Assembly: GCA_037962975.1 (NCBI GenBank)
Contig: CM075669.1
Coordinates: 105,168,501 to 105,232,500 of the forward strand
DNA length: 64,000 nucleotides
Direction: 5' to 3'
Source: Clitoria ternatea
Lineage: Eukaryota > Streptophyta > Magnoliopsida > Fabales > Fabaceae
Made by a program: the position numbers and the translations under genes. Under the pieces are notes generated by a model. That model was not told where the DNA came from. It worked only from the letters and a program-made list of their open reading frames with translations, and did not search any database. Positions 9,510 through 22,452 of the stretch are shown piece after piece; the first letter of the stretch is position 1, and every line of letters starts with the position of its first letter.

Positions 9510-11888
9510 ATTTTAGAAAATATAAAATCTTTTAAAGGGAATCTTTTTAAAATAAGTGAACTAATATTGCTGCTGGAAAAATTTTATGGTTAGTGAACAA
9601 CCTAAAAACTTTAAATCCTAAACGTATAAACTAAAAAAAATAATTTTCATGGTTGAAATTGGGTAATATGACTTGAACTTTGAAATTTATGTGACAAAAA
9701 TAAATTTTAATATGAAACTTCAATTTTGGAATTTTTATTAAAATAGGAACAAGTGACTTTAAGCTGTAGTAACTAAAGAATATATTTATGATATTAAGAT
9801 AATGATTTATAAAAGTTTTAGAGAATAATTCTTGGTAAATATTTATGATTATTGGTGCTGTTGTGCTTTTATATATATTCCAAAAATATTCATGATTACA
9901 GAAATGTTATGAAGGTGGTAAAATATAAGAGAATTAAAAAGGGACCTGAGTTTAGGTGCGAACAAAATGTTAGAAATGGTGGAAAAAATGTATTTTGTGG
10001 GAAAACGGAGGAAATTGGTGAAACTATTTTGAAGGAATATTTTGTGGCATGAAAAATGAATTTTAAGCATATGAAAATACGCAAAGAAGAAAAAAAATTG
10101 GTTGGAAAAATTTTGACGCGCGATTTGTCCTTAAACGCACTTTTACGAACGTTAGAAACGACAACATTTGGCATTCAGGTACTTTTTGTGTAGGGGCTAT
10201 TTTCTGGATAGTATTCATTTTTAAATTTACTATATTTAGTTAGTATTTTTAAAATTAAACACTTTTGACTTTGGAATCACTTAAATCGGAATTTCCTAGA
10301 TAAAACACGACAAAATAATGTTTTGACAAAGAAATGGAATTTTATTACTTTGTATCTTTACTTTAGAAAAGAAAGGATTCTTTTATCTCCAATATAAACT
10401 TAGGAGAACTACCTGGTCATAATAATAAATTTTATCTAAGGATTTATGAAAAATTTTAGAAAGTAAAAATCAATTAAATTCATTTATAAAAAGTAAATAC
10501 AACGAAACAAACTTATAGGTAATTAAGTTTAGTACAATATATTTGCTTTTTCTCTCTTAATGGGAAAAACTTGATTTTTCTTAAAATCATATTTTAAGAA
10601 ACATAATTGAGATTATATTGCCCCTTTTTGCTTAGGTATTCTGTTATATCTTACCAATAAATTAAATATTTTATACTAGAGAATTTCTTACAAGATTCGT
10701 TTAGAAAATAACCTTGATATTCTAATGAAAAGAATTTTGGTAGTATTGAATCTTTGAGACTTAGCACCTACTATATGAAAAGTTTTATAGCTTAAATAAT
10801 ATACACGCTTTAAGGACAAATACGCTATGTGAGTTAGGTTCCGTCTAGAACTTAGGTACCCTAGTGATAAGATGAGCACATGTCATATTGCATTTGGAGT
10901 TAAGGAGGGATGTTGGAATATTCCCCTAGAGCTTACAGTGATGGGTACACTGGAGAAACAGCAGGCGTCTCGATCCCCTAAGGGCGGTCTTGGGAGTATA
11001 TCGGGGATGGACCTTCAATGCCTCAGATTCGCGCCTGACGCCGGATAGCCCGTGACAACCGCTGATATACTTCGATGAGAGGTGAGGGTTTCTATGACCG
11101 TTGAGTGCTCGTTCTAATGAGATGTTGATTGATCATTGTGCTTATTGGACTGCGGGTCCTTACCTTTTTATGAAACCCAGAACGACGAGAGCTCTGGTCG
11201 CTCTAGTTGGGCAAGGGAGATAAGGGTGGCGAATTGTGCACATGATTATTGATATATGAGATTGAGGAATGGAAGTTGGGCGCCATTGCATATTGGTAAT
11301 GAATTATGACTCATAGTAATTGAATCTAACACATGCATAGCATGCCATCATTATATGACTAACCCTCTGATTGTTGTTGATATTTGTGTATGCGAAGCTT
11401 TATATGTCTATGCTAAGGTATGCTGTATGTAAATTCTCTGTAGTTTAAAATACTAAGCCACGCTTGTATGTATATGTTATGGGATGAGACCTTTGTACTC
11501 ACCCCTTTTGTTATTGTATGCTATTTCTCCTTTTCTGTGATCATCAGTTGAAGGACAAGGCGAGTGTGGGTAGGACTTGGAATACCTACAGTAGGAGACG
11601 CCAGTTTAAAAGCGTCATCGGTGTATATTTTCTGCTTGTGTTGAGATCGTTATAGACTCGACATTTTATTTCTGTTATGTTGTTATTTTACAGTAGCTGT
11701 CAGAAGCCGATGAGCTCTATACTCTTTTAAATACTCTCATGTTAAAACAATCGATCTATGTAATGTATTTATTTTAAAATCATGTGTTGATGATCACCAA
11801 TAAAAAAATACTCCTATTTTTAGTGACTCCTTAATTAAATAGGATGTTCCAGTGTGGGAATTTGTCCTAGTTAATCGAGGGTGTCACA
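9510..11888 (+). repeat. Element B 5' LTR, 3' part (2379 bp)
   Basis: It ends GGGTGTCACA directly before an iMet-type primer site. It aligns with the 3' LTR of B from 50468 onward; in the first 260 bp I count about 6% difference. The missing left part of this LTR corresponds to 48566-50467 and lies beyond K and A. Full LTR length by this comparison is about 4.28 kb. No gene is present. Confidence 0.9.
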
Positions 11889-11892
11889 TTGG

Positions 11893-11908
11893 TGGTATCA
11901 GAGCATGG
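11893..11908 (+). promoter_or_regulatory. Element B primer-binding site (tRNA-iMet type)
   Basis: TGGTATCAGAGCATGG, four bases after the LTR end; the same type of site as in elements A and L. Confidence 0.9.
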
Positions 11909-12084
11909 TCGATTCTTTAAGCTTGGGGTGTGGACCGCTAAGGTTCCCTCGTACTCAAAAGAGTTATTTGCGAGGTGTTGATACCCGCCCAGTAGGATTT
12001 GATTGCTTATTTGTGTGTATGGAGCCTTCCGATAAAGGGAGACTCGTTGAATTTCTGTTGAGCTTTGTTTTTCTTTCAATCGTC

Positions 12085-13181
12085 ATGGCATACCAAAACA
12101 ACGTGATAATGAACACTCTCCTGGATAGGATGGTAGCAGCTCTGGAACGTCAGGGGGTGAATGCTCCCTAAGCTCCGCCAAGGCATGACTAAAGACTTGT
12201 TGACTTCCAGAAGAACCATCCCACACAATTCAAGGGAGGTTTTGACCCTGAAGGAGCTCACTTGTGTATCGAGCAGAAGGAAAAGATCTTTATAGCTATG
12301 TGATGTGGGGACAATGACAGAGTAGTCTATGCTACTTTTATGCTAGTTGGAAAAGCTGATCACTGTTGGACTCATGCAAGGGTGAGGATGATTGCTGATG
12401 GAGTTGAGATTACTTGGGAGCAATTTAAGACCAAGTTCCTGGCTAAGTATTTTCCTGAAGACATCTGGAGGTAGAAGAAACAAGAATTCTTCAATCTGAA
12501 GCAAGGATTCACGTCAGTGGGAGAATATATAGTGAAGTTCGATGAGCTGGCTAGGTGTTGTCCTTACTATACTCAGATGAGTGAGGCCTCTCAATGCTCC
12601 AAGTTTGAAAGAGGACTGTGTCAGGACATCCGCCAGGTGATCTGTTGTTAGTAAATCACTCAGTTCACTACTCTGGTGGACAGATATCGTATCTATGAGT
12701 ATACGTCAGCATAGAAATCGAAGGGAACTTCTAGTTATGGGCTGGAGTGGTACGCATTTGATAAGTGACCCCAGAAAGACTTCAGATCTAGCCAGCCCTA
12801 TCCTCGACCGAATTTCAACAGACCTAGTGGATTCACAAGGGCTCAGAGTGACAGGCCACCTGTGAGATGCCATGATTATGGAGGACCTTACTTCGTTAGG
12901 GATTGCCCTAAAAATACCTTAACTTGTTTTAATTGTGGAAAGTCTGGGCACAAGAGTATCCTTTGTCCTGAGAAAACCCTGGACTACCCAAAGAGAGAAG
13001 TTAGGGGTCAGATAGGATGCCCTGCAAGCCGTGGGAATAGAGGACTATTTGCTAGTGCATCAGTTAATAATCCCAGAGTGGCAAATCTGAACTGTCAGGA
13101 AGGTGGTAATGCTCAACAAGGACCGAGGAATGTTGTAGCGGGCAGGGGTGGAGGCAATGCTAGAGTCTTCACCATGAACGG
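12085..13181 (+). pseudogene. Decayed gag of element B (Tekay-like)
   Basis: The ATG at 12085 begins a gag-like frame that stops at 12169, and more stops follow (for example TGA at 12301). Recognisable stretches resemble gag of A, including the region before the zinc knuckles. The second knuckle near 12930-12970 keeps CFNCGKSGHKSILC. The first is damaged: it reads CHDYGGPYFVRDC, with the second Cys and the His replaced. At 13181 the gene is cut by solo LTR C1. It continues at 45109 with the gag-protease junction, and the 5 bp aacgg are present on both sides (13177-13181 and 45104-45108). Confidence 0.88.
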
Positions 13182-15960
13182 TGTAACACCCTAAATTTTA
13201 AAATAAAGGACTACTTAAGGAAATAAATATTAAAAAGTTGTATGTGAGTTATTTAATGTCCCAAAATGTTGGAAATAGTTAAATTAATATTTTTGGAGAC
13301 TGTTAGTGATTTATTGAAGTCGAATAAGCTGAAAACTGACCCGAATAAAATATGGGTGTCGGACCAAGTATCTCTGATTGAGATGATATTGGTCAGGGCT
13401 GTTTGGAATATTATTGGGAGTTTGACCATATATTCGGAATAATTTTTAGATAAAGTATTAAGCCTAAACAGAGATCTTGTTTGTCATAAAATGATGAAAT
13501 TTTAATGTGAAGCTGAGATTAAAACATAAACTCTTTTTATCCCCTCTCATTTCACGTTGCTTCTTCCTCTAAAACACCAAGCATTCACCTTCTTTTTCTT
13601 CTCTTATTCTCTTCACCTCTTTTCCTCCCTAAACCTAAGCCAAAGTGTTGCACCCATCCTCTCCTCTCATTTTCGTTTGTGGAAGCTTGAAGAGGAAGAG
13701 CTTGAAACATGGAGATCCTTCCTCCATCTCTTCTATTTTCATGTTCCTCTCCCTTTCCTTTGGGGACTCACACTTTTCTACTCTTGAGGTAAGTTTCTTG
13801 TCATTTTCAAGAGTATGAACCCTAAGCTTGGAGTTTTTAGTGTTGGGTGAGCATTTAATGTATTTATGGGTTGCTGGGAAAGGCATTTAATGTGGAAACC
13901 TAAGTTGGGGTATTGTTAATATAGCATTTATGATGGGTTATTAAGGGTACACAAAATTCATGTTGGTAGATAAGGGAGATTGATGATTATTTATGATGTT
14001 GTTGGGTCATGGTGAAACCCTAACTATAAGAAATTGGGGGAAATGATTAATGTTGACTCAAGAATATGTTTTAAGAAGGAATACATGACATTGATGAGTA
14101 TGGGTGTTGATAAATGGAGTATTTTGGATATTGGGCTTAAAAGTTACCTTGTAACCTTTAATATAGAGAATGTGGGTTAATGGGAAGGAATTCTTGAAAC
14201 CTAACAAATAGAGGAAATGGTGCCTATGACATGTTTTATTCATGTCATAAAATTGTAGATGTAGTAATGAGTAATGACTAGAGTCTTAAATCATGTTTTG
14301 AATGGTTGATTGATTGGGATTTTACATGTATGTTAATGTAGGATCCATTCTGAATGACGAGACGTACCAATTGTTTTAATTAATTCTCTTGAGGTAGGAG
14401 AGGAGTCTTTGTATTAATTACAATTATTGAGAATGCCACACAAAAACTTAAAACAATGGCAATAACCAACGATAATAAATCCACTAAGAGCCTCATGGTG
14501 ATGTTGGTGATGATGATAATGATGATTGATGAGTGGCATGATTAGGATACAGAGAGTGAGAAATGCATATGATTGGCATTTGCATCCATGGCATACTGCA
14601 TAGCCGCCAATGTTGGAACGTTAGGGGAATTCCCTCGGCCAACCCAGTGGGAAGGTGGCTTAGTGCACGAGCAAATTTTATTTTCCCCTATGACTCGATG
14701 TGTAAGTCACGAAGCTGCCCATGTATTACTACGGGGAGCTACATGTGGCCGACCCTTGTGGGGGGTGGCTCTTGATGAGTAGGTGACCCCAGTGGTCCAT
14801 TGGATCACAGCCGTCATGATATGAGTCATGGCCGGCCCGTAACACCATATGTTGAATATGTGTTACCGCAATCATGGTGAAAATAACCAGGTGTTACAAA
14901 TGGGTGATGCGGTTTGGTACCAGTAAAAGGTTAATGAAATGCATGCAATTTGATGATAAGTGTACATATTTTACTACTGCAGTAGGGGTATGGTTAGATG
15001 ATCATACTTGAATCCCATAATTAGTGTTTATTTCCCACAGTCAGATCTGTAATTATTGAAATACTCTGTTATGCATATACATTAGCTTAAGAGCATTTGC
15101 ATATAGCTAGGAGGTATGCCAAAGGTGATGAGATATGATGATGGTCGTGATGTGGATGAGAAAAGGTAATGAGACAACATAAAATATGTGAATACCAAAT
15201 AATAGTTCGAGTGTAATGATGATGTATGTATGAGTCCAATTTATTGAAGGACTTGATTATGTGTATGTTTATATACTTTGCTTAATCTATAGTGTTGATT
15301 GTGACATATGAATGATAGTACTATGAGGATGAATAAGATGATGAATGATATGTGTATGCAAAGTATACATGATTTTGAAGCATATGTACATAATCACATG
15401 GTATTCATATTCATTCTTTTAGAATGTATGACTCACTCTCCCATTTTGTCTACTATTTAGATTTGAGATATAGGACATTCATGGGGGATGTAAATCTCTT
15501 TGAAGTATATTTTGATGAAGGAGGTAAATAGATGTATAGGAAGTTCCTTGGATGGCAAAATCTGAATTTTGTATAGCACATAGTATGGATGTATGCATAT
15601 TTTGTAATCTGGATGATTAAATAATGATTTTGAGGGTCATGCACAAAAATTAGACCTTGATATGTATGGCCAATTTTCCTTAATGACCTAGATGATGTAT
15701 GTGGATGAATTATGATGATTGGTTAATATTGAATCCCATGAATGAATGAAGTATTTTATAACTTACAGTATTTCATGAAGATTATGTAAAAAATGATTTA
15801 AATATCATGCATTGAATGAATGGGAATTGATCTTGATGTGTATAAACAATTGGATGAACTTTTAAATGCATGGTTGAATGTATCTAACATATTGGTATAG
15901 GCTAAAATGGCATGAAATGAGATTTGGTATGTGAGGTTGTGTGAAATTCCCATGTGTTTT
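13182..15960 (+). repeat. Solo LTR C1, segment 1
   Basis: This is the left part of C1. It holds a conserved block at about 13339-13456 (GGGTGTCGGACCAAGTATCT and the following sequence) shared with C1' and L, a pyrimidine-rich leader about 13550-13780, and a consensus splice donor TTGAGGTAAGTTT (GT at 13789-13790). The stretch 14560-14880 resembles, inverted, 18050-18260 of C1'. The small frames are not genes. Confidence 0.85.
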
Positions 15961-18900
15961 TGTGAGACCCTAAAAATGAGGGTAAATTTTTCATGATTTA
16001 AAAAGGAAACAATTTAAGAAAAGAAGGCATGCAGAATAAGTTTTCAACAAGTAATCCCAGACCATTTTGAATAACCTATCTCATATATGAAGATATGAGA
16101 AGGTACGTAACTTAAACAAATGTCTACGTAGGATAATTGGTTACGTCGTCATCGTACACGTGTTTGTGAGCCATGCAAAATAATCCAAAGTCAAGGGTGG
16201 ATAGGAGAAATACCCAAGGAAATACAAGGTGCCAAGACATAATCAAAACATGTACAATCAGCTATACAAACATTCCATGAAGTAAGAAAGTGCAAAACAT
16301 AACCCAAAAAGGTAGAAAAGTATGTAAAATCCAACTTTGGAGAAATCCACTGGCAGTGGGAAATTCCCACTGGCCGTGGAACTCCCTACCCAATGCCCAA
16401 AATTTTGAATTTTTCCAAAACAGAAAAGCCCACTGGCTGTGGGAAAAATCTACTGGCAGTGGGAAAAACCCACTGGCCATGGAGTCCACTTCCAAATGCT
16501 CAAAATTTTAAATTTTCCAAAACAGAAAAACCCACTGGCAGTGGGAAAAACCCATTGGCCGTGGAATCCTCTGCTGCAAGCACCATTCTACAGCTTTTTG
16601 ACCTTTATGATTTTGCCAACTTTGGGACCCCTTTTCACTAGGCTATTCAACTCCAATTTGTATGAAATTTTATATACCACTTACCTACCCTAATATCAAT
16701 TATGTGGTAAAGTTTCAAGCCCAAATTCCATCCCAATCAAAATCTAAGCTATAGGGTAGTTTTATGCATATTTTGGGCATTTTACATTACACACCAAATT
16801 GCAATTGGCTAAGTTTTGGTCTAAACTCTCTATGGATCTATATTCACATATATAAATGTGACTTGCTCTAACAAGTCTCATCCAATAACTCATTTCATAG
16901 ATCCAGATATGTCCTAGTGGCGATTCATGCCCTTCTTGGCTAAACCAAGCATGTCAAATTCCAAACTAAGCCCCTTTGGCCACAACCAACCATGCATGCA
17001 AGTTTCAAACATATATTATGACCTGTAGGTGACCTCTACATAAACATTTGTCCATTAAATGAAAATATAACCCATAAACTTCCTTGTTTTACATTCAATT
17101 CATAATATTAATGGTACACAAATCACATTTTCATTGCCAATGACTTTAGATATCATAATATCATCATTCATTCATCAATATAGCATAAAAATCAATGTAT
17201 CTTAAGTATCATTACCCAATGCTAAGGTCATGACCAAAAATTAGCCTTTCAAACACATAAGGCCTAATTTTCACAAATGACCCTCAAAATGAATACTTAA
17301 CATCATTCAATCTTCATGTACAAAATAAGAATATACACATATTATGTGCTTTACAAAGATTGTCAGCCAAGGCTTACTAGCTTTCCTTCCATATTTACCT
17401 TCACCATTGCTCAACCTCTAAAAAGAGTAGGATATCCAACATACCTACATCAACCTTTAAAATGGCAAGTAGGAGGTGAGTAACATATACCAAATGAATC
17501 AAAGTCATACATTATGATGATATATATACATGTGTGCATGACATACATATCCCAAGAAACATCATAAGCCTTATTTACACATCAAATCATTCCATCTCAA
17601 CATAACACATATTCACATCAATATACTCATAACTCACATATCAAATTCATTAGCATTCTCAATAAAAGTCATTATATATTCAAAGTTAGTACCACAACTT
17701 CTTTCCTCTTTATTCATCAATCATCCATCATCACCATGGGCTACCAACTAGGCATATCTCCGGCTACATGCAAATGCTCTTATAGCTAATGTATATGCAC
17801 AAAGCAAACAACTTCAATTGTGGATCCGACTGTGGAAAACAATATCATATCAAATGTGGGTCAAGCATAGGTGTGCTACTATGCCCTTACTGTAGTAGTA
17901 AAAGTGTACACTTATATCTCAATTCATGCATGCTTAACATCATATTTTACAGGTACCAAACCGCTATCGCCCATCTGTAGCACTAGTCACCCCGTGACTT
18001 ACGAGTCAATAACATGGCCTTACTTGCCATAAGTGCTACGGGCCTCTCACGAATGCACATCGAGAGAGTCGTGCCCTGTCGGACACCGAGGTAACTTGCT
18101 CATCATAGAGCCACCTACCCACTGGGCTTGCCACATAGGGTGCCTCATCACCAAACTAAGGGCAGCTTCGTGATTCCCAGAATCACTAGGGAAAAACAAC
18201 AATATACCCTTGTACTGGGTCGCCCACCCATGGGCCTGCCTAATGGAACCCCTAACATTCCATATAAGCAGCGAATGATATGCCAAGGATGCAATGCAAT
18301 GCAAATCAAATGCATTCTCACACTATGCATCCTAAATGCCACTCCACCATCAACAATTCATCCTCAACACTTTAGTGGAACTCTAGGTTCTCATCATCCT
18401 CACCCATCCCTAACATTCATTGGATTTCATACACATACAAGTTAGTGGTAATCATAAATCATTAATTCACATATCACGGGATGTTTAATAATAATATAAT
18501 TAATATAATCATGGTTCTAAGCCATTACAACAACTCTCATTAATCATGAGTCAACTCAACATCATATTCATCATCCCACAAACAATAGCGACATAGCACT
18601 ATTCACTCTAAATGCATTTTAATCAAGAAATCATCAAATCATTCATCCAAGCCAATTAGCATAACACAATCATATACACACACATCACTAATGGATGAAA
18701 TCAAGCATTTAGAGATGTTACCCTCTCCTACCTCAAGAGAAGTAGTAATCAACACGGTCCAAAGATCCCGCCTCGTCGATGGGGTTGTTTCCTACATTAT
18801 ACAATATACCACATAATTATTTACTATTAAACCACCAAGACTCAATGCTCATATTTATTTACTTGGTGTTTATAACACTTTAAATTCCCAAACCTCATTT

Positions 18901-19088
18901 ATTTCATTAATTCCACCATAACCACCATGGGTTAGGTGTCCAATTTCATTATTATGCATTTTCAATGCCATGCCCTATAATGGGTTCCTACATTAAAGGT
19001 TCCCAACAACCATTATTAATTATTCACCATCATTAATGTTCATTACTCATCATAAATAGCATCTCCCATCAATAATAAATACACATTA
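15961..19088 (-). repeat. Solo LTR C1', distal segment
   Basis: This is LTR sequence without genes. 16347-16565 holds the CCCACTGGCAGTGGG-type inverted-repeat array. The reading on the minus strand parallels C1 14.3-15.9 kb and L 57.9-59.5 kb, for example the ...ACTCACCTCC / ACTCACTCT stretch and the CTCTTGAGGTAGGAGAGG block. Confidence 0.82.
16347..16565 (-). repeat. Inverted-repeat array with 20-bp offset in C1'
   Basis: CCACTGGC-core copies start at 16347, 16367, 16430, 16450, 16470, 16532 and 16552. Consecutive members within a cluster are exactly 20 bp apart. The fuller unit CCCACTGGCAGTGGG has 6-bp arms around a 3-bp centre. Clusters are separated by a repeated AAAATTTTGAATTTTCC-like spacer. 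Confidence 0.9.
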
Positions 19089-19472
19089 TGTGACGTCCTG
19101 CGTCAATTCTACATTTATTTATATCCGTTTAATTATTTTTCATAATAATTTTTTCGCGTTTACTGATAGTTAATTAGATCCTAATGTAAAACCACATTTA
19201 TTTTTCTTAAGCACACTCAAAATAATAACCGATAGGAAATAAATCAAATGATAAAATTGAATTAATTAAAATAAGTGGAAGAAGAAAATGAAGTCAGGGG
19301 TCACTCGCTTGAGCGAGACCCTGATTCGCTTAAGCGAAACCAATGAAGGTCGCTTAGGCGAGTTCTGACTCGCTTGAGTGAGTTCTACATTTTAAACCTG
19401 AGTGAACTACGAGACATGCAAGGGAAATTCATAATTCAGCCTTTTAATCGGAAATGGTCCTCTCGGTCATAT

Positions 19473-20014
19473 CTCACTCGGGAACATCTTGACCTTCCTT
19501 CACTCGGAAGGGGTTCTCTCAGTCATGACTCACTCGAAAACATTCTAACTTTCCTTCACTCGGAAGAGGTTCTCTCCGTCATACCTCACTCAGAAACATT
19601 CTAACCTCTCTTCACTCGGAAAGGGTTCTCTCGGTCATGCCTCTCAGAAACATTCTAACCTTCACTCAGAAAGAGTTCTCTCGGTCATACCTCACTCGGA
19701 AACATACTAACCTCTCTTCACTCGGAAAGGGTTCTCTCGGCCATGCCTCTCGGAAACATTCTAACCTTTACTCAGAAAGAGTTCTCTCAGTCATACCTCA
19801 CTCAGAAACATACTAACCTCTCTTCACTCGGAAAGGGTTCTCTCGGCCATGCCTCTCGGAAACATTCTAACCGTCACTCAGGAAGAGTTCTCTCGGTCAT
19901 ACCTCACTCGGAAACATACTAACCTTCCTTCACTCGGAAGAGGTTCTTTTGGTCATACCTCACTCAGAAACATTCTAACCTTTCTTCACTCGGAAAGGGT
20001 TCTCTCGGTTATGC
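19473..20014 (-). repeat. Tandem repeat, ten units of 56 or 50 bp, in LTR D
   Basis: Units begin CTCACTCGGAAACAT or CTCTCGGAAACAT and end GGTCATAC or GGTCATGC. By my count seven are 56 bp and three are 50 bp, summing to the 542-bp span. In the middle they alternate 56/50, suggesting amplification as a 106-bp dimer. Confidence 0.88.
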
Positions 20015-20159
20015 CTCACTCGGACGAGATTGAATCCGCTTGATGAGATTCGTCCAGTAATCAACTATACTACAGCAACCACAATTCATCCATGACCCAC
20101 AATTATTTACAAAACCTGTACACAGCAATTTATCATTCACATCTACTATTGGCTCCTTG

Positions 20160-20162
<3 letters not shown>

Positions 20163-20206
<44 letters not shown>
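20163..20206. repeat. (AT)n microsatellite
   Basis: About 22 uninterrupted AT repeats inside solo LTR D. Confidence 0.95.
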
Positions 20207-20208
<2 letters not shown>

Positions 20209-20735
20209 AACTCATGAAAATCAACACCGATCCTATTAGCATCATGAATTCACATCCACATTAGTCAACACACCAATTCTAGATTAGTTTGACACACACA
20301 AGCAACATATTATAGCATCATACACACAGAAAACTCATTACACATTACACACATAATGCATTTCATAATTCCTCGGTTCCTTGGCATCAATCCTTCGCTC
20401 GGCGTACCTCCGGGGTTCCGACCTCTTCCCTGTCACTGGTTACTAAATTAAAGAAAACCACAGCAAGGGTGAGTGTTTGGCATCAGAATTAATCTAGAAC
20501 GGAAATTAAATAACACGTACATGTGTATAAACTCCATCTGATTGCTTTATCCTCAAATTGCAAATCACATTCGGCAAATATAATTAAGTACATACACATC
20601 ATCACACAATACTAGTAATTCATCAATTATCACCACTAACTCTCACACAAAATCGACGCCTAGTATCCAGATACTAAAGGATCGGCCTTCAGCTGGGGGT
20701 CCTACTTGACACCCCGTGAACCCTGCTTGGTTCAC

Positions 20736-22304
20736 TGTTAGTCCTCAAATTTTCAATAAAAGCTTTAATAAAAATTTCATAAAAATTACAAAAATTAGTT
20801 TAATTTGTTAGAAAATTAGGATTTAAATTCAATAAATGGATGTTGATTGGAAATAATCTGCCCTTGATCAATTTTCTCTAAGTTTTGCAGTGAAAAAGTT
20901 AAGAAATCAAGAGAAAATTACACTGGAGGAGCTGACACGTAGCCTTATCCCACGCGTAGCATCAACAGCTATTTTTGATGCTGACGCGATGCCTCACAGC
21001 CACGCGTAGCGTCAGTGCTGCGTGGTCTCCACCTCTACTTTGGCCAACCACTCCACTTGAACCCAATAATAGGCACTCCACTCAGCACCAATGGGCATCC
21101 CACTCAGCATGAAAGGCCAAAACTCGGTGGAAACATGTTCATGTGGCCAGGCATGATCAAATTTAATAATTTGAAGTGACCATTATCAATTATTTAATGG
21201 AGGCTGAATCAGGGGTCTGACGCGTAGCGCCACACTGACGCGTAGTGTCAGCACCCTTGCTCAGCCCTATAAATAGGGCCATCCAACACCATTCTATATC
21301 ATCCCATAGCATCCTATTCTCTTCTTTTCTCTCTTTATGCTCGACTTTGAGTACTTCTTTTATGAGTTGTAGTTCTAGAATAGTTTTCTAGATACTTAAG
21401 TGTGTTTTGGTGTATTGTGATCGTTGTATTGTGAAGTTCCCATCGTCTTCGTAATGTCAAACTCTGTAAGTGTTATTTTTACTTTCACCATATGTAACTA
21501 ATTTGTTTATGTTGGAATTGGTAAACTAATCTATTGAGTATAATGTTGTGAATTCGACCTCTGCATGTTTATGATTCAAGTCCATGTTAGTATTTCAACC
21601 TTTTATTAATATGAACGTCAAACGGGAGAATGATTTTCATGTGTATTGAAACTTGTTTTATTAGTATGAATGTCAAACGGGAGAATGATTATTCATGCCG
21701 TATTGAAACTTGTTTTAACGAAAGTAAAAGTTGGAATACCCTTGGTATCTCAATTCTATAGGGGTTGTTAACCATTGTTGCCATAAGGCCAGTTCTTAAA
21801 GCAAGTTTTTACTGAGAAAGCTTACGAGGGATCGGACTTTACGGTGAATTCTTAGAATTTATATCACGAGGGATCGGTTATAATGATTTTAAGCTGCAAT
21901 GACATGAAACTTGATGATTAAATATGCATGTCTTGAGTTCCTCATTGTTATTCTAGATTAGGGATCCAATTTCCAACATAATTTGCTTATCAGTGTTTAT
22001 CTCAAGTATCTTACCTATTTTAGATTACAACTTAACTTTTTAGATAGATTTTATTTTCTTTTTATCTTATGAACCACTCAATCATGCTATCCTGTGAATA
22101 TTGTATAAATTGTATAAAAATCATTCTTTTGTTTATAACTTTCTTCACATTTATCATAGTAAATAGAAAATTACTATTGATATTGGACTTTCAATCCCAG
22201 TGGAACAATATCTAAATTTTGAAAACTACAAACGATTGGTGCGTTTGCCAATTAACAACCCGGTGGTGGAAATGAACTGTTGAGACGCTATCACTGGGTT
22301 AACA
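20736..22304 (+). repeat. Element F1 5' LTR (1569 bp)
   Basis: Runs from TGTTAGTCCTC to GGGTTAACA. A TATA box (TATAAATA) lies at 21268-21275. Twenty bases upstream is an inverted-repeat pair starting 21220 and 21238. Two diverged copies of an ATGAACGTCAAACGGGAGAA-type segment occur around 21610-21690. Confidence 0.93.
21268..21275 (+). promoter_or_regulatory. TATA box of F1 5' LTR
   Basis: TATAAATA within CCCTATAAATAGGG, conserved at 28820-28827, 32526-32533 and 43366-43373 in the other F LTRs. Confidence 0.8.
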
Positions 22305-22308
22305 AGTT

Positions 22309-22326
22309 TTCTAGCACCGTCGCCGG
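22309..22326 (+). promoter_or_regulatory. F1 primer-binding site (tRNA-Asp type, mutated)
   Basis: The site reads CTAGCACCGTCGCCGGGG-like sequence just after the LTR. The corresponding site in F2 is closer to the complement of plant tRNA-Asp (TGGCGCCGTTGCCGGGGA). Confidence 0.8.
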
Positions 22327-22452
22327 GGGTTGAATTGTTTCAGTAAAATAGTACATTTTTAATTACCATGGTAAATATTTTTTTTGTTACCTTAGTTAAA
22401 AAAATTTTATTTTTACTTATTGTTACACTAACTTTCTTTGTCTAGTTTGTGT

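Larger units (their letters stand above)
19089..20735 (-). repeat. Solo LTR D, distal segment
   Basis: It contains CGCTTAAGCG-type motif pairs (19306/19327 and 19351/19371), a ten-unit tandem repeat (19473-20014) and a long AT dinucleotide run (20163-20206). No gene is seen. Confidence 0.85.
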
